Source of the DNA: Acidisarcina sp963790505
Lineage (GTDB): Bacteria; Acidobacteriota; Terriglobia; Terriglobales; Acidobacteriaceae
DNA: 64,000 bases
Direction of reading: 5' to 3'
Assembly: GCA_963790505.1 (NCBI GenBank)
Contig: CAWBOT010000006.1
Coordinates: 124,001-188,000, forward strand
Shown: piece by piece, positions 34,667 to 44,377 of the stretch
Position numbering within the stretch: position 1 is the first letter of the stretch
How the letters are laid out: the number at the start of each line of letters is the position of its first letter
The notes under the pieces: model-generated
The model's database searches: none
What the model saw: only the letters and a program-made list of their open reading frames with translations
What the model was told of the DNA's origin: nothing
Program-made: the position numbers and the translations under genes

Positions 34667-35782
34667 ATGATCATTGGCGTACCCAGGGAAGTGAAGGACC
34701 ACGAGTCCCGTGTGGGCATTACCCCGGCTGGAGTCAAGGCGCTGGTCGATGCGGGCCACACCGTGCTGGTTGAAACCCGCGCCGGCGACCTCTCGGCCTT
34801 TCCCGATGACGACTATCAGTCGGCCGGAGCAGAGATTGCCGGCTCTGCGCACAATGTGTGGGGACTCGCCGACATGGTCGTCAAGGTCAAAGAGCCGATA
34901 GAGAAGGAATATGCCTTCTTTCGCGAGGGTCTGCTGCTCTTCACCTACCTCCACCTGGCGCCGCTGCCGGAACTGACCCAGCACCTGCTCGACAACAAGG
35001 TGATCGGCATCGCCTATGAAACCATCCGCGATAAGGCAGGGACCCTGCCGCTGCTCACGCCGATGTCTGAGGTAGCCGGACGAATGTCGGTGCAGGTTGG
35101 TGCGACCTTCCTGCAGAAGGAGTACGGCGGCCGCGGCGCACTGCTCGGCGGTGTTCCCGGCGTCCCGCCTGCCGATGTCTGCATTATCGGCGGCGGCATC
35201 GTCGGCACCAACGCCGCCAAGATCGCCCTCGGCATGGGCGCCAAGGTTACCATCGTCGATCTCAATTTGAACCGCCTGCGCGACCTCGACGACATCTTCA
35301 ACGGGCGCCTCTACACCCTCGCGTCGAACTCCTATAACATCGAGCGTGCCGTGCGCCACGCTGACCTGGTGATTGGAGGCGTGCTGATACCTGGCGCAGC
35401 GGCTCCCAAGCTCGTCACCAAAGAGATGGTCGCCAAAATGAAGAAAGGCGCGGTCATCGTCGATGTCGCGATCGACCAGGGCGGCTGTATCGAAACCGCC
35501 CGGCCCACCACCCACAGCGATCCCTCTTACCTGGTCAACGGCGTTGTTCACTACTGCGTCACTAACATGCCGGCGGCGGTGCCCAACACGTCAACTCTCG
35601 CGCTCACTAACGCGACCTTCCCCTATGTGCTCAAGCTTGCCCAGCATGGGGCCGCTGTCGCTATTCGGCGTGACGAAGGAATTGCCGAAGGCGTAAACAC
35701 CTGGCTTGGAAATCTTACTTATGAAGGAGTCGCTAAGTCCCAGGGGCGCGAATGGAAATCCGTCCTGGGATTAATTGGGTAG
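34667..35782 (+). CDS. ald: Alanine dehydrogenase
   Basis: 371 residues, normal for Ald, which interconverts L-alanine and pyruvate plus ammonia with NAD. Conserved elements are MIIGVPREVKDHESRVGITP, ADMVVKVKEP (Lys), FTYLHLA (catalytic His), SEVAGRMSVQVGATFL, the NAD fold IIGGGIVGTNAAKIALGMG, and NAD-loop DVAIDQGGC. Start at the ATG of MIIGVPRE, with GAGG upstream; an earlier ATG at 34631 adds 12 odd residues. It is transcribed divergently from the SSS transporter. Confidence 0.95.
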   Translation: MIIGVPREVKDHESRVGITPAGVKALVDAGHTVLVETRAGDLSAFPDDDYQSAGAEIAGSAHNVWGLADMVVKVKEPIEKEYAFFREGLLLFTYLHLAPLPELTQHLLDNKVIGIAYETIRDKAGTLPLLTPMSEVAGRMSVQVGATFLQKEYGGRGALLGGVPGVPPADVCIIGGGIVGTNAAKIALGMGAKVTIVDLNLNRLRDLDDIFNGRLYTLASNSYNIERAVRHADLVIGGVLIPGAAAPKLVTKEMVAKMKKGAVIVDVAIDQGGCIETARPTTHSDPSYLVNGVVHYCVTNMPAAVPNTSTLALTNATFPYVLKLAQHGAAVAIRRDEGIAEGVNTWLGNLTYEGVAKSQGREWKSVLGLIG

Positions 35783-36380
35783 TAACTAACGCTGACGGTA
35801 ACAGTTGTCCTTCACGCCAACAGACGCTGGATGTTTTCTCTAGGATACCCAGCAAAGTGGACCGGTCTCTCTATTTATATCCGCGAGGCGACGGCGAGTA
35901 ACGAAGTTAGGCTTTAACCGCTCCAAGGCTAGGCTGGATTTCTGCGACAGTTCTTCTGGGAGTGAGCCATACCCGAAGGGAAGCCTCAATCCTCAGTGGA
36001 AAAGCGATGCCCCCTCCACGCGTATGCATGCAGGTGGCGCGGAGGGTACCCCGGCGGCCGCAAAAGAGCTCTCGCTCCTCCCGGTTCCCCTCCCTAAGGT
36101 CATATGAAAGATGCCCAAAAGTAACAGGCACGCCTTACTTCCTCTGTACGATACCGCACAAACGAGTGAACTTAGGGGGCCCGGAGAGCTCACCCCGCCC
36201 TTCGACGAAATCGTGCAAACTCGTTCTGCCCGGCGTCAGGCGCCGCGAAGACGATTGGCGTCATTCACCAACCTCGTTTGACTGACTGTGAGTTTTGCGG
36301 TAATTTTGATTTATAACTTCCGAAAACGTTAGCAGTCTATCTCGCCTAGGAACGTATCTTAGGAACAGTCGGCACGCCTG
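35783..36380. other. Intergenic upstream of IS
   Basis: About 600 bp with no supported gene. It contains short frames on both strands without ribosome sites. At its right end are two extra copies of TAGGAAC (in 36346-36353 and 36359-36366) just left of the insertion-sequence end CTAGGAAC. It probably holds the native promoter of the Crp/Fnr gene, now separated from it by the IS. Confidence 0.4.
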
Positions 36381-37669
36381 CTAGGAACTTGTTGAAATTC
36401 GGGGGTAAGGTAGCGAATTGATTGGGGATTTGCGTTTCGTCTAAGTCGAAATCGGTTCGAATCGTGCATTCGCCCAGTGTTCATCGGGGCTTGCGGGTAT
36501 GCGGAAGGCGACTCCGGCGCGGTTCAGGCGCACTGCTCCCGGAGCCTTCCCGGTGGTTGAGCCATCAGTTTCGGCAATCGGATCAGGTTGTGTGCGGCGC
36601 AGCTGAAGACAAACCACCAGTCCACCTTCTCCAGGCCTCGTAACTTCACCTGCCGCAAGGGGCCGGTCTGTTTCAGCCATCCGAAGCCCTTTTCGACCAG
36701 CCATCGCCGGCTCAGGCTGACGGCGTATCCGGGCTGTCGCGTGGTTCTGCGGTCCAGAGTGCTGCGGCGGCGCTTGTCGTTCTTCGTAACATGCGGCGTC
36801 ACGTGCAACTCCCGCGCCGTGTGCACGAAATCCTTCGTGTCGTAGGCCTTGTCCGCGCCCACCGTAATGCGTCGTGAGCGGCCGTCCTGCCTTTGTTGAA
36901 GCATCAACAGCGCCGCGTCGCGCTCGGCGTAGCCATCGGCGTGCGTCACCATCGCTGCGGCGATCAACCCGTTGCGGTTCTCCACCAGCGCATGGCCCAG
37001 ATAGCTCAGCCGCGACTCCTTGCCATAGCTCTTCTTGTACAGCCGCGCATCCGGATCGGTGGTGGACTGGTGCGTGTCGTTGCTGCGCTTCTGGCCGTGG
37101 AAGTTGGTCCCGTCGCCATCGCCGTCCTTGCTTCGAAAACTCTTCTGCGAGGCCCATGCCTGAATCAGCGTGCCGTCCACCGTGAAGTGTTCGTCGGACA
37201 TGAACCGCTTCGCCTGCCGGTTCACCTCCGCGAAGAACCGTTGCGCCACCTCGGAGGTCAACAGCCGGTCGCGGTTCTTCGAAAACACCGCGTGGTTCCA
37301 CACCCCATCGTCGATGCCCAGGCCCACAAACCAGCGAAACAGCAGGTTGTAATCGATCTGCTCGACCAGCAACCGCTCCGAGCGAACCGAGTAAAACACC
37401 TGCAACAGCAGCGCCCGCAGAATGTACTCCGGCGCAATCGAAGGCCGCCCCGACTCCGCGTACAGCGCATCCAACTCCGCGCTCAACGACCGCAGCACCG
37501 TGTCCGTCAACTTGCGGACCGCGCGCAACGGATGGTCTGCAGGAACCCGCCGCTCCAAAGAAACATAGCTGAACATCCCATCCTGAACCCGCTCGTCTCC
37601 ACGCATGCCTGTTAGACGACTAACTCACAAACCCGTCGCAGGCAGGTACCTATTTCAACAAGTTCCTAG
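36381..37669 (-). mobile_element. Intact IS5/IS1182-like insertion sequence
   Basis: Both ends match exactly as inverted repeats: CTAGGAACTTGTTGAAAT at 36381-36398 and its complement at 37652-37669. The outer CTAG is its own complement and may be a 4-bp target duplication, leaving a 14-bp terminal repeat GAACTTGTTGAAAT. One full-length transposase gene occupies most of the element. It sits 18 bp upstream of the Crp/Fnr start codon. Confidence 0.87.
36524..37606 (-). CDS. DDE transposase (IS5 superfamily, IS1182-like)
   Basis: 360 residues and apparently complete. The N-terminal domain (LERRVPADHPLRAVRKLTD) is the DUF772-type region with LRALLLQVFYSVRSER. The DDE catalytic core has HFTVDGTLIQAW (first Asp), VGADKAYDTKDF (second Asp) and RRWLVEKGFGWLK (Glu). 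All three acidic residues are present, so it should be active. It uses an ATG start at 37606. Confidence 0.92.
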   Translation of the reverse strand: MRGDERVQDGMFSYVSLERRVPADHPLRAVRKLTDTVLRSLSAELDALYAESGRPSIAPEYILRALLLQVFYSVRSERLLVEQIDYNLLFRWFVGLGIDDGVWNHAVFSKNRDRLLTSEVAQRFFAEVNRQAKRFMSDEHFTVDGTLIQAWASQKSFRSKDGDGDGTNFHGQKRSNDTHQSTTDPDARLYKKSYGKESRLSYLGHALVENRNGLIAAAMVTHADGYAERDAALLMLQQRQDGRSRRITVGADKAYDTKDFVHTARELHVTPHVTKNDKRRRSTLDRRTTRQPGYAVSLSRRWLVEKGFGWLKQTGPLRQVKLRGLEKVDWWFVFSCAAHNLIRLPKLMAQPPGRLREQCA

Positions 37670-37687
37670 AGCAAGGACGGCAGCACC

Positions 37688-38392
37688 GTGGCATCGCACG
37701 TCAGTAACCTACTTATTCGGAATCTTCCGCCTAACTATCGCGAAGAATTTTATTCGCGCCTTGAACCAATTTCCCTGCCCGCTGGAACCACGATCTATGA
37801 ACCCGAAGTAACCCCCGAATACGCCCATTTCATGACCTCCGGCATGACTTCGCTGGTCGCCTATATGGCCGACGGCGCAGCCGCCGAGGTCGGAATCGTG
37901 GGCAGCGAAGGTGTTGTGGAAGGGTTTCAAGTGCTTGGCCCGCACAATGTGCAGAACGTGCAGACGCGAGCTTTCGTGCAGGTGCCCGGCACCGCGCTTC
38001 GGATGCCCTTCGCCGAACTTCGCAAGGAGTTTCTGCATGCGGAGCCTCTGCGAAGCCTGGTGCTTGAGTATGTCCAGTCACAAGCCGCTTTGCTCGGCCA
38101 ACTCGTCGCGTGCAATCGTCTGCACGAAGTGGAAGAGAGACTGGCGCGCTGGCTGTTGATGGTCCACGACCGCATCGGCGAAGACACGCTCAACCTGACC
38201 CAGGAATTTCTGGGAATGATGCTGGGGACCCGCCGCAGCTCGGTCACTCTGGCAGCCGGCAGTCTGCAGCGGGCCGGGGTGATCGAGTATCACCGCGGAG
38301 TAGTGCACATCCTCGATCGCGCCGGCCTCGAACAAGCTGCCTGTGAGTGTTACCCCGTCACCCGAAAGCTCTTCACCGGTATGTATAAGTAA
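37688..38392 (+). CDS. Crp/Fnr-family transcriptional regulator
   Basis: 234 residues from a GTG preceded by AAGGA. The N-terminal cyclic-nucleotide-binding-like barrel is seen in LEPISLPAGTTIYEP and VGIVGSEGVVEGFQVLG. The dimerisation helix is followed by the HTH region LTQEFLGMMLGTRRSSVTLAA and LQRAGVIEYHRGVVHI. No Fe-S Cys cluster (FNR type) is apparent, and cAMP-contact residues are not clear. The IS ends only 18 bp upstream of the start, so native transcription control has been displaced. Confidence 0.88.
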   Translation: MASHVSNLLIRNLPPNYREEFYSRLEPISLPAGTTIYEPEVTPEYAHFMTSGMTSLVAYMADGAAAEVGIVGSEGVVEGFQVLGPHNVQNVQTRAFVQVPGTALRMPFAELRKEFLHAEPLRSLVLEYVQSQAALLGQLVACNRLHEVEERLARWLLMVHDRIGEDTLNLTQEFLGMMLGTRRSSVTLAAGSLQRAGVIEYHRGVVHILDRAGLEQAACECYPVTRKLFTGMYK

Positions 38393-38474
38393 GTTGCGGC
38401 CGCCGTAACCGGCCTTCCCGGCAGTCGTAACTCAGCAGCCCCGGACTATACTGGGAGCAACGCGCGGGAGCGGC

Positions 38475-40865
38475 ATGGCCCCAGAACCGAAACACCGCAA
38501 AATCGTGGTCGCGGCCCTGGCCGCCGGGCTTTTTCTGCTTCTGCTGGTCTTCGGCGCACTCCAGGCCCTCAATCTTCCCTTCCTCGAACCGCGCAGCGCT
38601 GGAGTGGTACTGCTGTTTACCGGCCTCTCGGTCATCGCCTTTCTCATCTTTGTCGTTCTCCTGGTGCTGCTCTCTCGCAACATTCTGAAACTCTACGCCG
38701 ACCAGCGGAGCCGGGTGCTCGGCTCACGCCTGCGATCGCGAATGCTCATCGGTGCGCTCCTGCTTTCCCTCGCTCCCGCATTCTTCATGTTCCTCTTCAG
38801 CTACTTTCTGCTCAACCGCTCGATCGACCGATGGTTTTCACAGCCGGTAAGTCAGCTGCGCGAAGACTCCACCCGGGTCGCCCTAGAGCTCTCTCACTAT
38901 GCAACCAGTAACGCCCGCGCCGAGGCCGAGGCGCTGGCCGGTTCCCCTGCGCTCACCCGGGCGCTTGATACCGACGACGATCCAACCGTCATCTCGCCTT
39001 CGGGCTTAAATGTCCCCTTGCTCGAAGCAATCCGCGCCCGCCGCATTACTCTTCAGGGCGGCTTCGCGATCGTCTATCACGAGGGCCAGCCCGTGGCCCA
39101 ATTTCAGCTGCCTCGCCAGAACGGTCGCGTCGTCGTGCGGCCCTGGCTCGATGAAAGCGAGTCCTCGAATCCAAGCGGAGAGCCCCTCGCTGTCACCATC
39201 CTGAAGGCAGCCCAGCGATCCGACGAGCCCGTCATTCAAATCGGCGGCGGCCAAACTTCCAGTGACCGCACGCCTGGCGCGGAATACGCTCTCGGCGCCG
39301 CCAGCGTCGCACCGTCGGAATCGGCCAGCGACGTCATTGTGGTCGGCTTGCCGATGCCTGCGGGGCTGAGCTCCACCGTGGCCCGCATTCGCTACGGTGC
39401 TGAGACGTACTGGGCGACCTACCGCGTTCGCAACGGCTTTCGCCGGTTGGCATTCTCCATTCTGCTTCTCCTGACCGCGCTCATCCTCTTCACCAGCAGC
39501 TGGCTGGCGCTCTTTCTTTCCAAGCAAATCACCCGCCCCGTCGAGGCCCTAGCCGACGCGATGGATGAAATCGCCGCGGGACACTATAAGTACCGCCTTT
39601 CCGTCGACGCCACCCAGGAGCTCGGCGAGCTGATCGGCTCGTTCAACCACATGGCCGGCGATCTCGAAGAGAGTCGAACGATCGCCGAGAGTTCCACCCA
39701 CCAGCTGTCAGCGGCGAATATCACCCTTGAGGAGCGACGTCGCGAGCTGGAGACGGTGCTCGAAACCATCCCCAGCGGGGTGGTGACTCTCGACTCCTCG
39801 ATGCGGATACTGCAGGCGAATCGCGCCTTCCTTGACCTGCTCGAACCAGCCCAGCAATTGTGCGCGGTCGGCAGTTTTATCCCGGCGCTCTTTCCCGCTG
39901 ATCTCGCCGAAGACCTGACCCGCCTGCTGCGCCGCAGCCAGCGTATGGGCATTGCCGCCATGGAGTTTGAGTTCCGCAGCCCGAAGGGCATGTTGAACCT
40001 GTCGACCACCATGGCCGCTCTCGACTTGGGCGGCAATCAACGCGGCTGCATCCTCGTAGTGGAAGACGTGACCGAGTTCCTCCGCGCCCAGCGTCAGGTC
40101 GCCTGGAAAGAGGTCGCGCAGCGCGTGGCCCACGAGATTAAGAACCCGCTCACCCCGATCAGCCTGTCCGCTGAGCGAATCCGCAAGCATGTCGACCGGC
40201 CCATGCCGGAATCGGCAAGTGTGATTCGCAAGTGCAGCGAGGTCATTCTCGCTTCCGTCGAAACCATGCGCAAGCTGGTCGACCAGTTCGCCGCGCTCGC
40301 TCAATTTCCCACCGCACATCCCCAGCCCAACGATTTGAACGTGATCGTCGAAAGCGCACTGATGCTCTTCTCCGGACGCCTGGGCGGCATCAACGTTCGC
40401 CGCCGCCTCTCGCCCGAAATCCCCCTGGTGATGGCCGATGCCGAAGCGCTGAAACGCGCTCTTGCCAACCTGATCGACAACGCCGCTGAAGCGATGCAGG
40501 GCAGCCTGCTGCGGCAACTCACCGTCGAAACGTGCCTCAGCGAAAACAACATGGCCGAGATCGTCATCGCCGACACTGGCCATGGGCTCACCGCCGAAAC
40601 CCGCGAGCGGCTCTTCCTGCCTTATTTCTCGACCAAGCAGCGCGGCACCGGGCTCGGACTGTCGATCGCGGCGAAGATCGTCCAGGAACACCAGGGTGCG
40701 ATCCGCGCTGAACAGAATTCACCCCAGGGCGCACGGTTTGTCCTTGAGCTGCCTCTGGCCGAGAGCCCTGCACTGTACCCGAATGGCGGCGTCAATGGCT
40801 ACTCCAGCAACGGCAATGGATATTCCGCCACAAACGGCCACTCCGCCATCGAAGACGAACGGTAG
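38475..40865 (+). CDS. NtrY-like sensor histidine kinase
   Basis: 796 residues. The N-terminal region has three transmembrane segments, a large periplasmic loop with a sensing part (residues about 125-315) and another TM near 325-350. HAMP (ALADAMDEIAAGHYKYRLSV) and a PAS domain follow, then HisKA with His553 in RVAHEIKNPLTPISLSAERI, and HATPase motifs NLIDNAAEAM and GTGLGLSIAAKI. It autophosphorylates and passes phosphate to the following NtrX-like regulator. The C-terminal tail is Asn/Gly/Ser-rich. The predicted signal is nitrogen or redox state by analogy with NtrY. Confidence 0.92.
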   Translation: MAPEPKHRKIVVAALAAGLFLLLLVFGALQALNLPFLEPRSAGVVLLFTGLSVIAFLIFVVLLVLLSRNILKLYADQRSRVLGSRLRSRMLIGALLLSLAPAFFMFLFSYFLLNRSIDRWFSQPVSQLREDSTRVALELSHYATSNARAEAEALAGSPALTRALDTDDDPTVISPSGLNVPLLEAIRARRITLQGGFAIVYHEGQPVAQFQLPRQNGRVVVRPWLDESESSNPSGEPLAVTILKAAQRSDEPVIQIGGGQTSSDRTPGAEYALGAASVAPSESASDVIVVGLPMPAGLSSTVARIRYGAETYWATYRVRNGFRRLAFSILLLLTALILFTSSWLALFLSKQITRPVEALADAMDEIAAGHYKYRLSVDATQELGELIGSFNHMAGDLEESRTIAESSTHQLSAANITLEERRRELETVLETIPSGVVTLDSSMRILQANRAFLDLLEPAQQLCAVGSFIPALFPADLAEDLTRLLRRSQRMGIAAMEFEFRSPKGMLNLSTTMAALDLGGNQRGCILVVEDVTEFLRAQRQVAWKEVAQRVAHEIKNPLTPISLSAERIRKHVDRPMPESASVIRKCSEVILASVETMRKLVDQFAALAQFPTAHPQPNDLNVIVESALMLFSGRLGGINVRRRLSPEIPLVMADAEALKRALANLIDNAAEAMQGSLLRQLTVETCLSENNMAEIVIADTGHGLTAETRERLFLPYFSTKQRGTGLGLSIAAKIVQEHQGAIRAEQNSPQGARFVLELPLAESPALYPNGGVNGYSSNGNGYSATNGHSAIEDER

Positions 40866-40913
40866 TGGCGCACTGGATCCGGCTTTGACGGCAGTCCGAG
40901 ACGACGTCTCCGG

Positions 40914-42264
40914 ATGAACCACGTCCTCATCATCGACGACGAGTCGGAGATCCGCGATTCGCTGGAAGAGATCCTGCGCGAAGAGGGCTACCTCGTCACC
41001 ACTGCCGCAACCGGCAGCGAGGGCCTGATGCTGATCCGTGACGCCGCCTACGATGTCGTGCTGCTGGATATCTGGCTTCCCGACCGCGATGGCCTCGAAG
41101 TGCTGCAGGAGATTCACGCGCTCGATGGCAAGCCGGAGGTCATCATCATCTCCGGCCACGGCACGATCGAGACTGCGGTGCGCGCGACCAAGCTCGGCGC
41201 CTTCGACTTTCTCGAGAAGCCGCTGTCGCTCGACCGCACCCTCATCCTGGTAAAGAATGCGATCGATACGCGGCGGCTGCGCCAGGAGAACCAGGAGTTT
41301 CACCGCCAGCTCAATGCCGGCATCTCGATCACCGGCGAGAGCGTCCCGATCAAGGCGTTGCGCCAGCAGATCAAGCTGATGGCGCCGACCAACGGCCGGG
41401 TGCTGATCTTCGGCGAGTCGGGTTGCGGCAAGGAGCTGATCGCACGCGCCATCCACGCCGGCAGTTCCCGCCGCGACCGCGTCTTCATCGAGTTGAACTG
41501 CGCCGCCATCCCGGAAGACTTCATCGAAAGCGAACTCTTTGGCTATCGCCATGGAGCTGTTCCCGGCGAGGCCCCGGAAAAACGCGGCACCTTCGAGCGC
41601 GCCGATGGTGGCACCCTTTTCCTCGACGAGGTCGGTGATATGAGCCTCAAGATGCAGGCCAAGGTCTTGCGGCGCTCTGGACGAGGGCCGCTTCACTCCG
41701 GTCGGCGCAACCAGCCCGGTGCAGGTAGACGTCCGCGTGATCGCGGCCACCAACAAGGACCTCGAAGAGGAGATCTCCCGAGGCAATTTTCGCGAAGACT
41801 TCTTCTACCGCCTGAACGTGATCCCCTTTTTCGTCCCTCCGCTGCGCGAACGCAAGGAGGACATCCCTCTACTGGCCCGCGAATTCCTGCGCGAATTCGG
41901 CCGCGAATACGGCCGACCGCGCATCGAGATCGGCGAAGAAGCCATCTCCGTGCTCAAGCAATATCACTGGCCCGGAAACGTCCGCGAGTTAAGAAACGTG
42001 ATCGAGCGCGTCCTGATCCTCAATCCCCAGGCACTGCGCATCGAGCGCCGCCACCTGCCGATGCTTGTCTATCGCGGCGGAGCAAAGAAGGGCGAAGAGT
42101 TCTCGACCCTCCATCAGGCACGGGAGGCATACGAACGCGACTACATCCTCAAGAAGATCGACGACTGCCACGGCAATGTCAGCCGCGCCGCCGAGGCCCT
42201 GGGCCTCGAACGAAGCCACCTCTATCGCAAGATGAAGAGCCTGGGCATCAGCGTTCGCGAGTAG
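40914..42264 (+). pseudogene. NtrX-like sigma-54 response regulator with apparent frameshift
   Basis: The receiver domain has Asp52 in VVLLDIWLPDRDG, then the sigma-54 AAA+ domain starts normally (GESGCGKELIARAIH, GTFERADGGTLFLDEVGDM). At KVLR the frame changes: in the first frame it reads SGRGPLHSGRRNQPG, while the family continues LDEGRFTPVGATSPVQVDVR in the +1 frame, from about 41671, onwards to AATNKDLEEEISRGNFREDF and the Fis-type HTH ending at 42264. Deleting one G at 41671-41672 restores one gene. This may be a sequencing error rather than a real mutation. If real, the product lacks part of its AAA+ domain and the DNA-binding domain. Confidence 0.85.
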
Positions 42265-43207
42265 CCGATTCCATATGACTGGAGAGGATTTGCTCCGCGT
42301 TTTCGCGAATCTCTGCCTCGTCCCCAAATCCATTCAGCCAATGCACTTCAGGTTCGCGACGAAACCATGTGATCTGTCGCTTGGCGTAGTTGCGGTGCCC
42401 TTGCTGCGCGCTTGTGACAGCTTCCGCGCGAGACATCTGGCCGTGGATCACTGCCATCGCCTGCCGATAGCCGAGCGACGTCAGCTGCCGGGCGGCGTCT
42501 CCGTACTTCTCGGCCAACTTCTCCGCCTCTTCGATCAATCCCGCGTCAAACATCGCAGCTGCTCGAGCGTTGATTCTGGCGTAGAGTGCTTTGCGGTCCG
42601 GATCGAGACCGATCCGAAGCACTCGATAGCCCACCAGCGCATCGCGTCCCCCGGCGCGCCACGCCTCGGTCATCGGTTGACGGGCGCTGAGGCAAACCTC
42701 GATCGCGCGCACCAGCTTGGGTGTATCGTTCGGATGGATTTGCTTTGCCGCCGCCGGATCGAGACGAGTGAGGATGCGATGCAGCCATCCAGATCCCTTT
42801 GCCTCGGCTCCTCCGCGAAGGCGTTCCCGGATTTCCTCCGAACGCTGTGGCGCGGGGGAGAGCCCGTCAATCAGTGCGCGAAGGTAAAGCCCCGTTCCTC
42901 CGGTCACGATCGGAAGTTTTTTTCGCGAGGCAATATCCGCCAGCGCCGTACGCGCCTGGCGGCTGTACTCGCCGGCGGTGAAGGCCTCCGACGGATCGGC
43001 CACATCGATCAGATGATGCAGGATCTCGCGGCGTTCATTGAGCGTAGGCTTGGCGGTGCCGATCTCCATCTCGCGATACACGGCGACCGAATCGCAGTTG
43101 ACGATCTCGCCAGAGAACTTCTTGGCGAGATGCAGCGAGAGCGCGGTCTTTCCGCTGGCTGTTGGGCCAAGCAGCACGAGCAGCGGTGAGTCTTCTGGAT
43201 CAGACAT
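42248..43207 (-). CDS. miaA: tRNA dimethylallyltransferase
   Basis: 319 residues that transfer the dimethylallyl group to A37 of tRNAs reading UNN codons. It has P-loop LLGPTASGKTALSLHLAKK, NCDSVAVYREMEIGTAKP (substrate Asp), GGTGLYLRALIDG, the KLVRAIEV region, FDAGLIEEAEKL and HRNYAKRQITWFRREPEVHW. Start at ATG 43207 (MSDPEDSP). A longer reading frame continues to 43741 but its upstream part is out of phase with galT and has no homology. It lies 16 bp after galT on the same strand and overlaps the end of ntrX. Confidence 0.95.
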   Translation of the reverse strand: MSDPEDSPLLVLLGPTASGKTALSLHLAKKFSGEIVNCDSVAVYREMEIGTAKPTLNERREILHHLIDVADPSEAFTAGEYSRQARTALADIASRKKLPIVTGGTGLYLRALIDGLSPAPQRSEEIRERLRGGAEAKGSGWLHRILTRLDPAAAKQIHPNDTPKLVRAIEVCLSARQPMTEAWRAGGRDALVGYRVLRIGLDPDRKALYARINARAAAMFDAGLIEEAEKLAEKYGDAARQLTSLGYRQAMAVIHGQMSRAEAVTSAQQGHRNYAKRQITWFRREPEVHWLNGFGDEAEIRENAEQILSSHMESATRER

Positions 43208-43223
43208 CAAATGGGAGTCGCGC

Positions 43224-44267
43224 CTACGACGTAAAGTGCTTCGCCGAAAGCGCCCGCAGCCTTTCCGCGGCGCTTTCCGGGGTAATATCGCGCTGCGGCA
43301 TCCCGAGGAGCTCGAAGCCCACCATAAACTTTCGCACCGTCGCCGAGCGCAGGAGCGGCGGATAGAAGTGCGCGTGAAAGTGCCACTCTTCGTGGGCGTG
43401 GCCGTCGGTCGGGCTCTGGTGAAAACCCATCGTGTAGGGAAAACTGGTGGAGAAGAGATTGTCGTAGCGCGTCGTGACCTGCTTGAGAATATCCGCAAGC
43501 AGGCTCCGCTGCTCCTCGCTGAAGTCGGCCAGCGAACGTAAATGCTGCTTCGAGACCACCAGCGTTTCAAATGGCCACACAGCCCACCAGGGAACGACGG
43601 CGAGGAAGCCTTCGTTTTCGCAGACCACGCGAGTCGCTGCGTCCTGCTCGACATTGGCGTAGTCGCATAGCAGGCAACTTCCCTTCTCCTGTTGATATTC
43701 GAGCAGAGAAGCCGACTCAAGTGCCGGTTCATCGGGAACATGCTCAGTCGCCCAGATCTGACCGTGCGGATGGGGATTGCTGGCGCCCATCATCGCACCG
43801 CGATTTTCGAATATCTGCACGTGGTTGATCTCGTGCATGCGGCCGAGATACGCATACTGCGAGGTCCATGCATCGACGACCCGCCGGATGTCGGCAACCT
43901 CCATGCGCGCGAGGGTCAAGCTGTGATCGGGATGAAAGCAGAGCACGCGGCAGAGGCCTCGTTCGCGCTCGGCCTTGAGCAGTTGCGGCCAACCTTCCGT
44001 CTCTGGTGACGGCGAATCAGGCATCAGCGCGGCGTAATCGTTGTCGAAAACATAGACATGGTCGTAGACCGGCGTCTTCGCGCCGCCGGCGCGTTCATTG
44101 CCCGGACAAAGATAACAAGCCGGGTCGTAATGCACGTCCGAAAATCCTGAAGCCGTGTTCACTTCGCCCTGCCACGGCCGCTGCGTCCGATGCGGAGAGA
44201 CCAACACCCATTGTTTCCGCAACGGGTTATAGCGGCGGTGCGGAAATTGAAAGGCCGGTTCGGGCAT
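43224..44267 (-). CDS. galT: Galactose-1-phosphate uridylyltransferase
   Basis: 347 residues, normal for GalT, which exchanges UMP between UDP-glucose and galactose 1-phosphate in the Leloir pathway. It has a zinc site CYLC (51-54), the active-site HPH at 166-168 within GASNPHPHGQIWA, CLLCDYANVE, and the C-terminal HEEWHFHAHFYPPLLR. Start ATG at 44267. It is followed directly by miaA, so the two may share a transcript. No galK or galE is adjacent. Confidence 0.93.
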   Translation of the reverse strand: MPEPAFQFPHRRYNPLRKQWVLVSPHRTQRPWQGEVNTASGFSDVHYDPACYLCPGNERAGGAKTPVYDHVYVFDNDYAALMPDSPSPETEGWPQLLKAERERGLCRVLCFHPDHSLTLARMEVADIRRVVDAWTSQYAYLGRMHEINHVQIFENRGAMMGASNPHPHGQIWATEHVPDEPALESASLLEYQQEKGSCLLCDYANVEQDAATRVVCENEGFLAVVPWWAVWPFETLVVSKQHLRSLADFSEEQRSLLADILKQVTTRYDNLFSTSFPYTMGFHQSPTDGHAHEEWHFHAHFYPPLLRSATVRKFMVGFELLGMPQRDITPESAAERLRALSAKHFTS

Positions 44268-44377
44268 GCGTCTCTCCTCTTGCTCAGTGAATGCTATTGG
44301 AGTTGGCGGGTTGGGCGCAATTCCTGGCTAGGAGTGACCCAGCTTGCTTACCGGTATGCGCTCGGTCGAGATGGCGT

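Noticed and set aside
34613..35551. 312-codon minus-strand ORF opposite alanine dehydrogenase
   Set aside because: Antisense shadow caused by high GC; composition is atypical and all motifs are on the other strand.
35962..36285. 107-codon ORF in the pre-IS intergenic region
   Set aside because: No ribosome site, low-complexity Arg/Ser/Pro-rich product and no similarity recognised.
36893..37615. 240-codon plus-strand ORF within the IS
   Set aside because: Antisense to the DDE transposase and lacking domains.
39708..41786. Two long minus-strand ORFs opposite the NtrY/NtrX genes
   Set aside because: Shadow frames of the kinase and regulator; no homology or ribosome sites.
43208..43741. N-terminal extension of the miaA frame
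   Set aside because: This part lies over galT in another frame and has no MiaA-like sequence; the real start is 43207.
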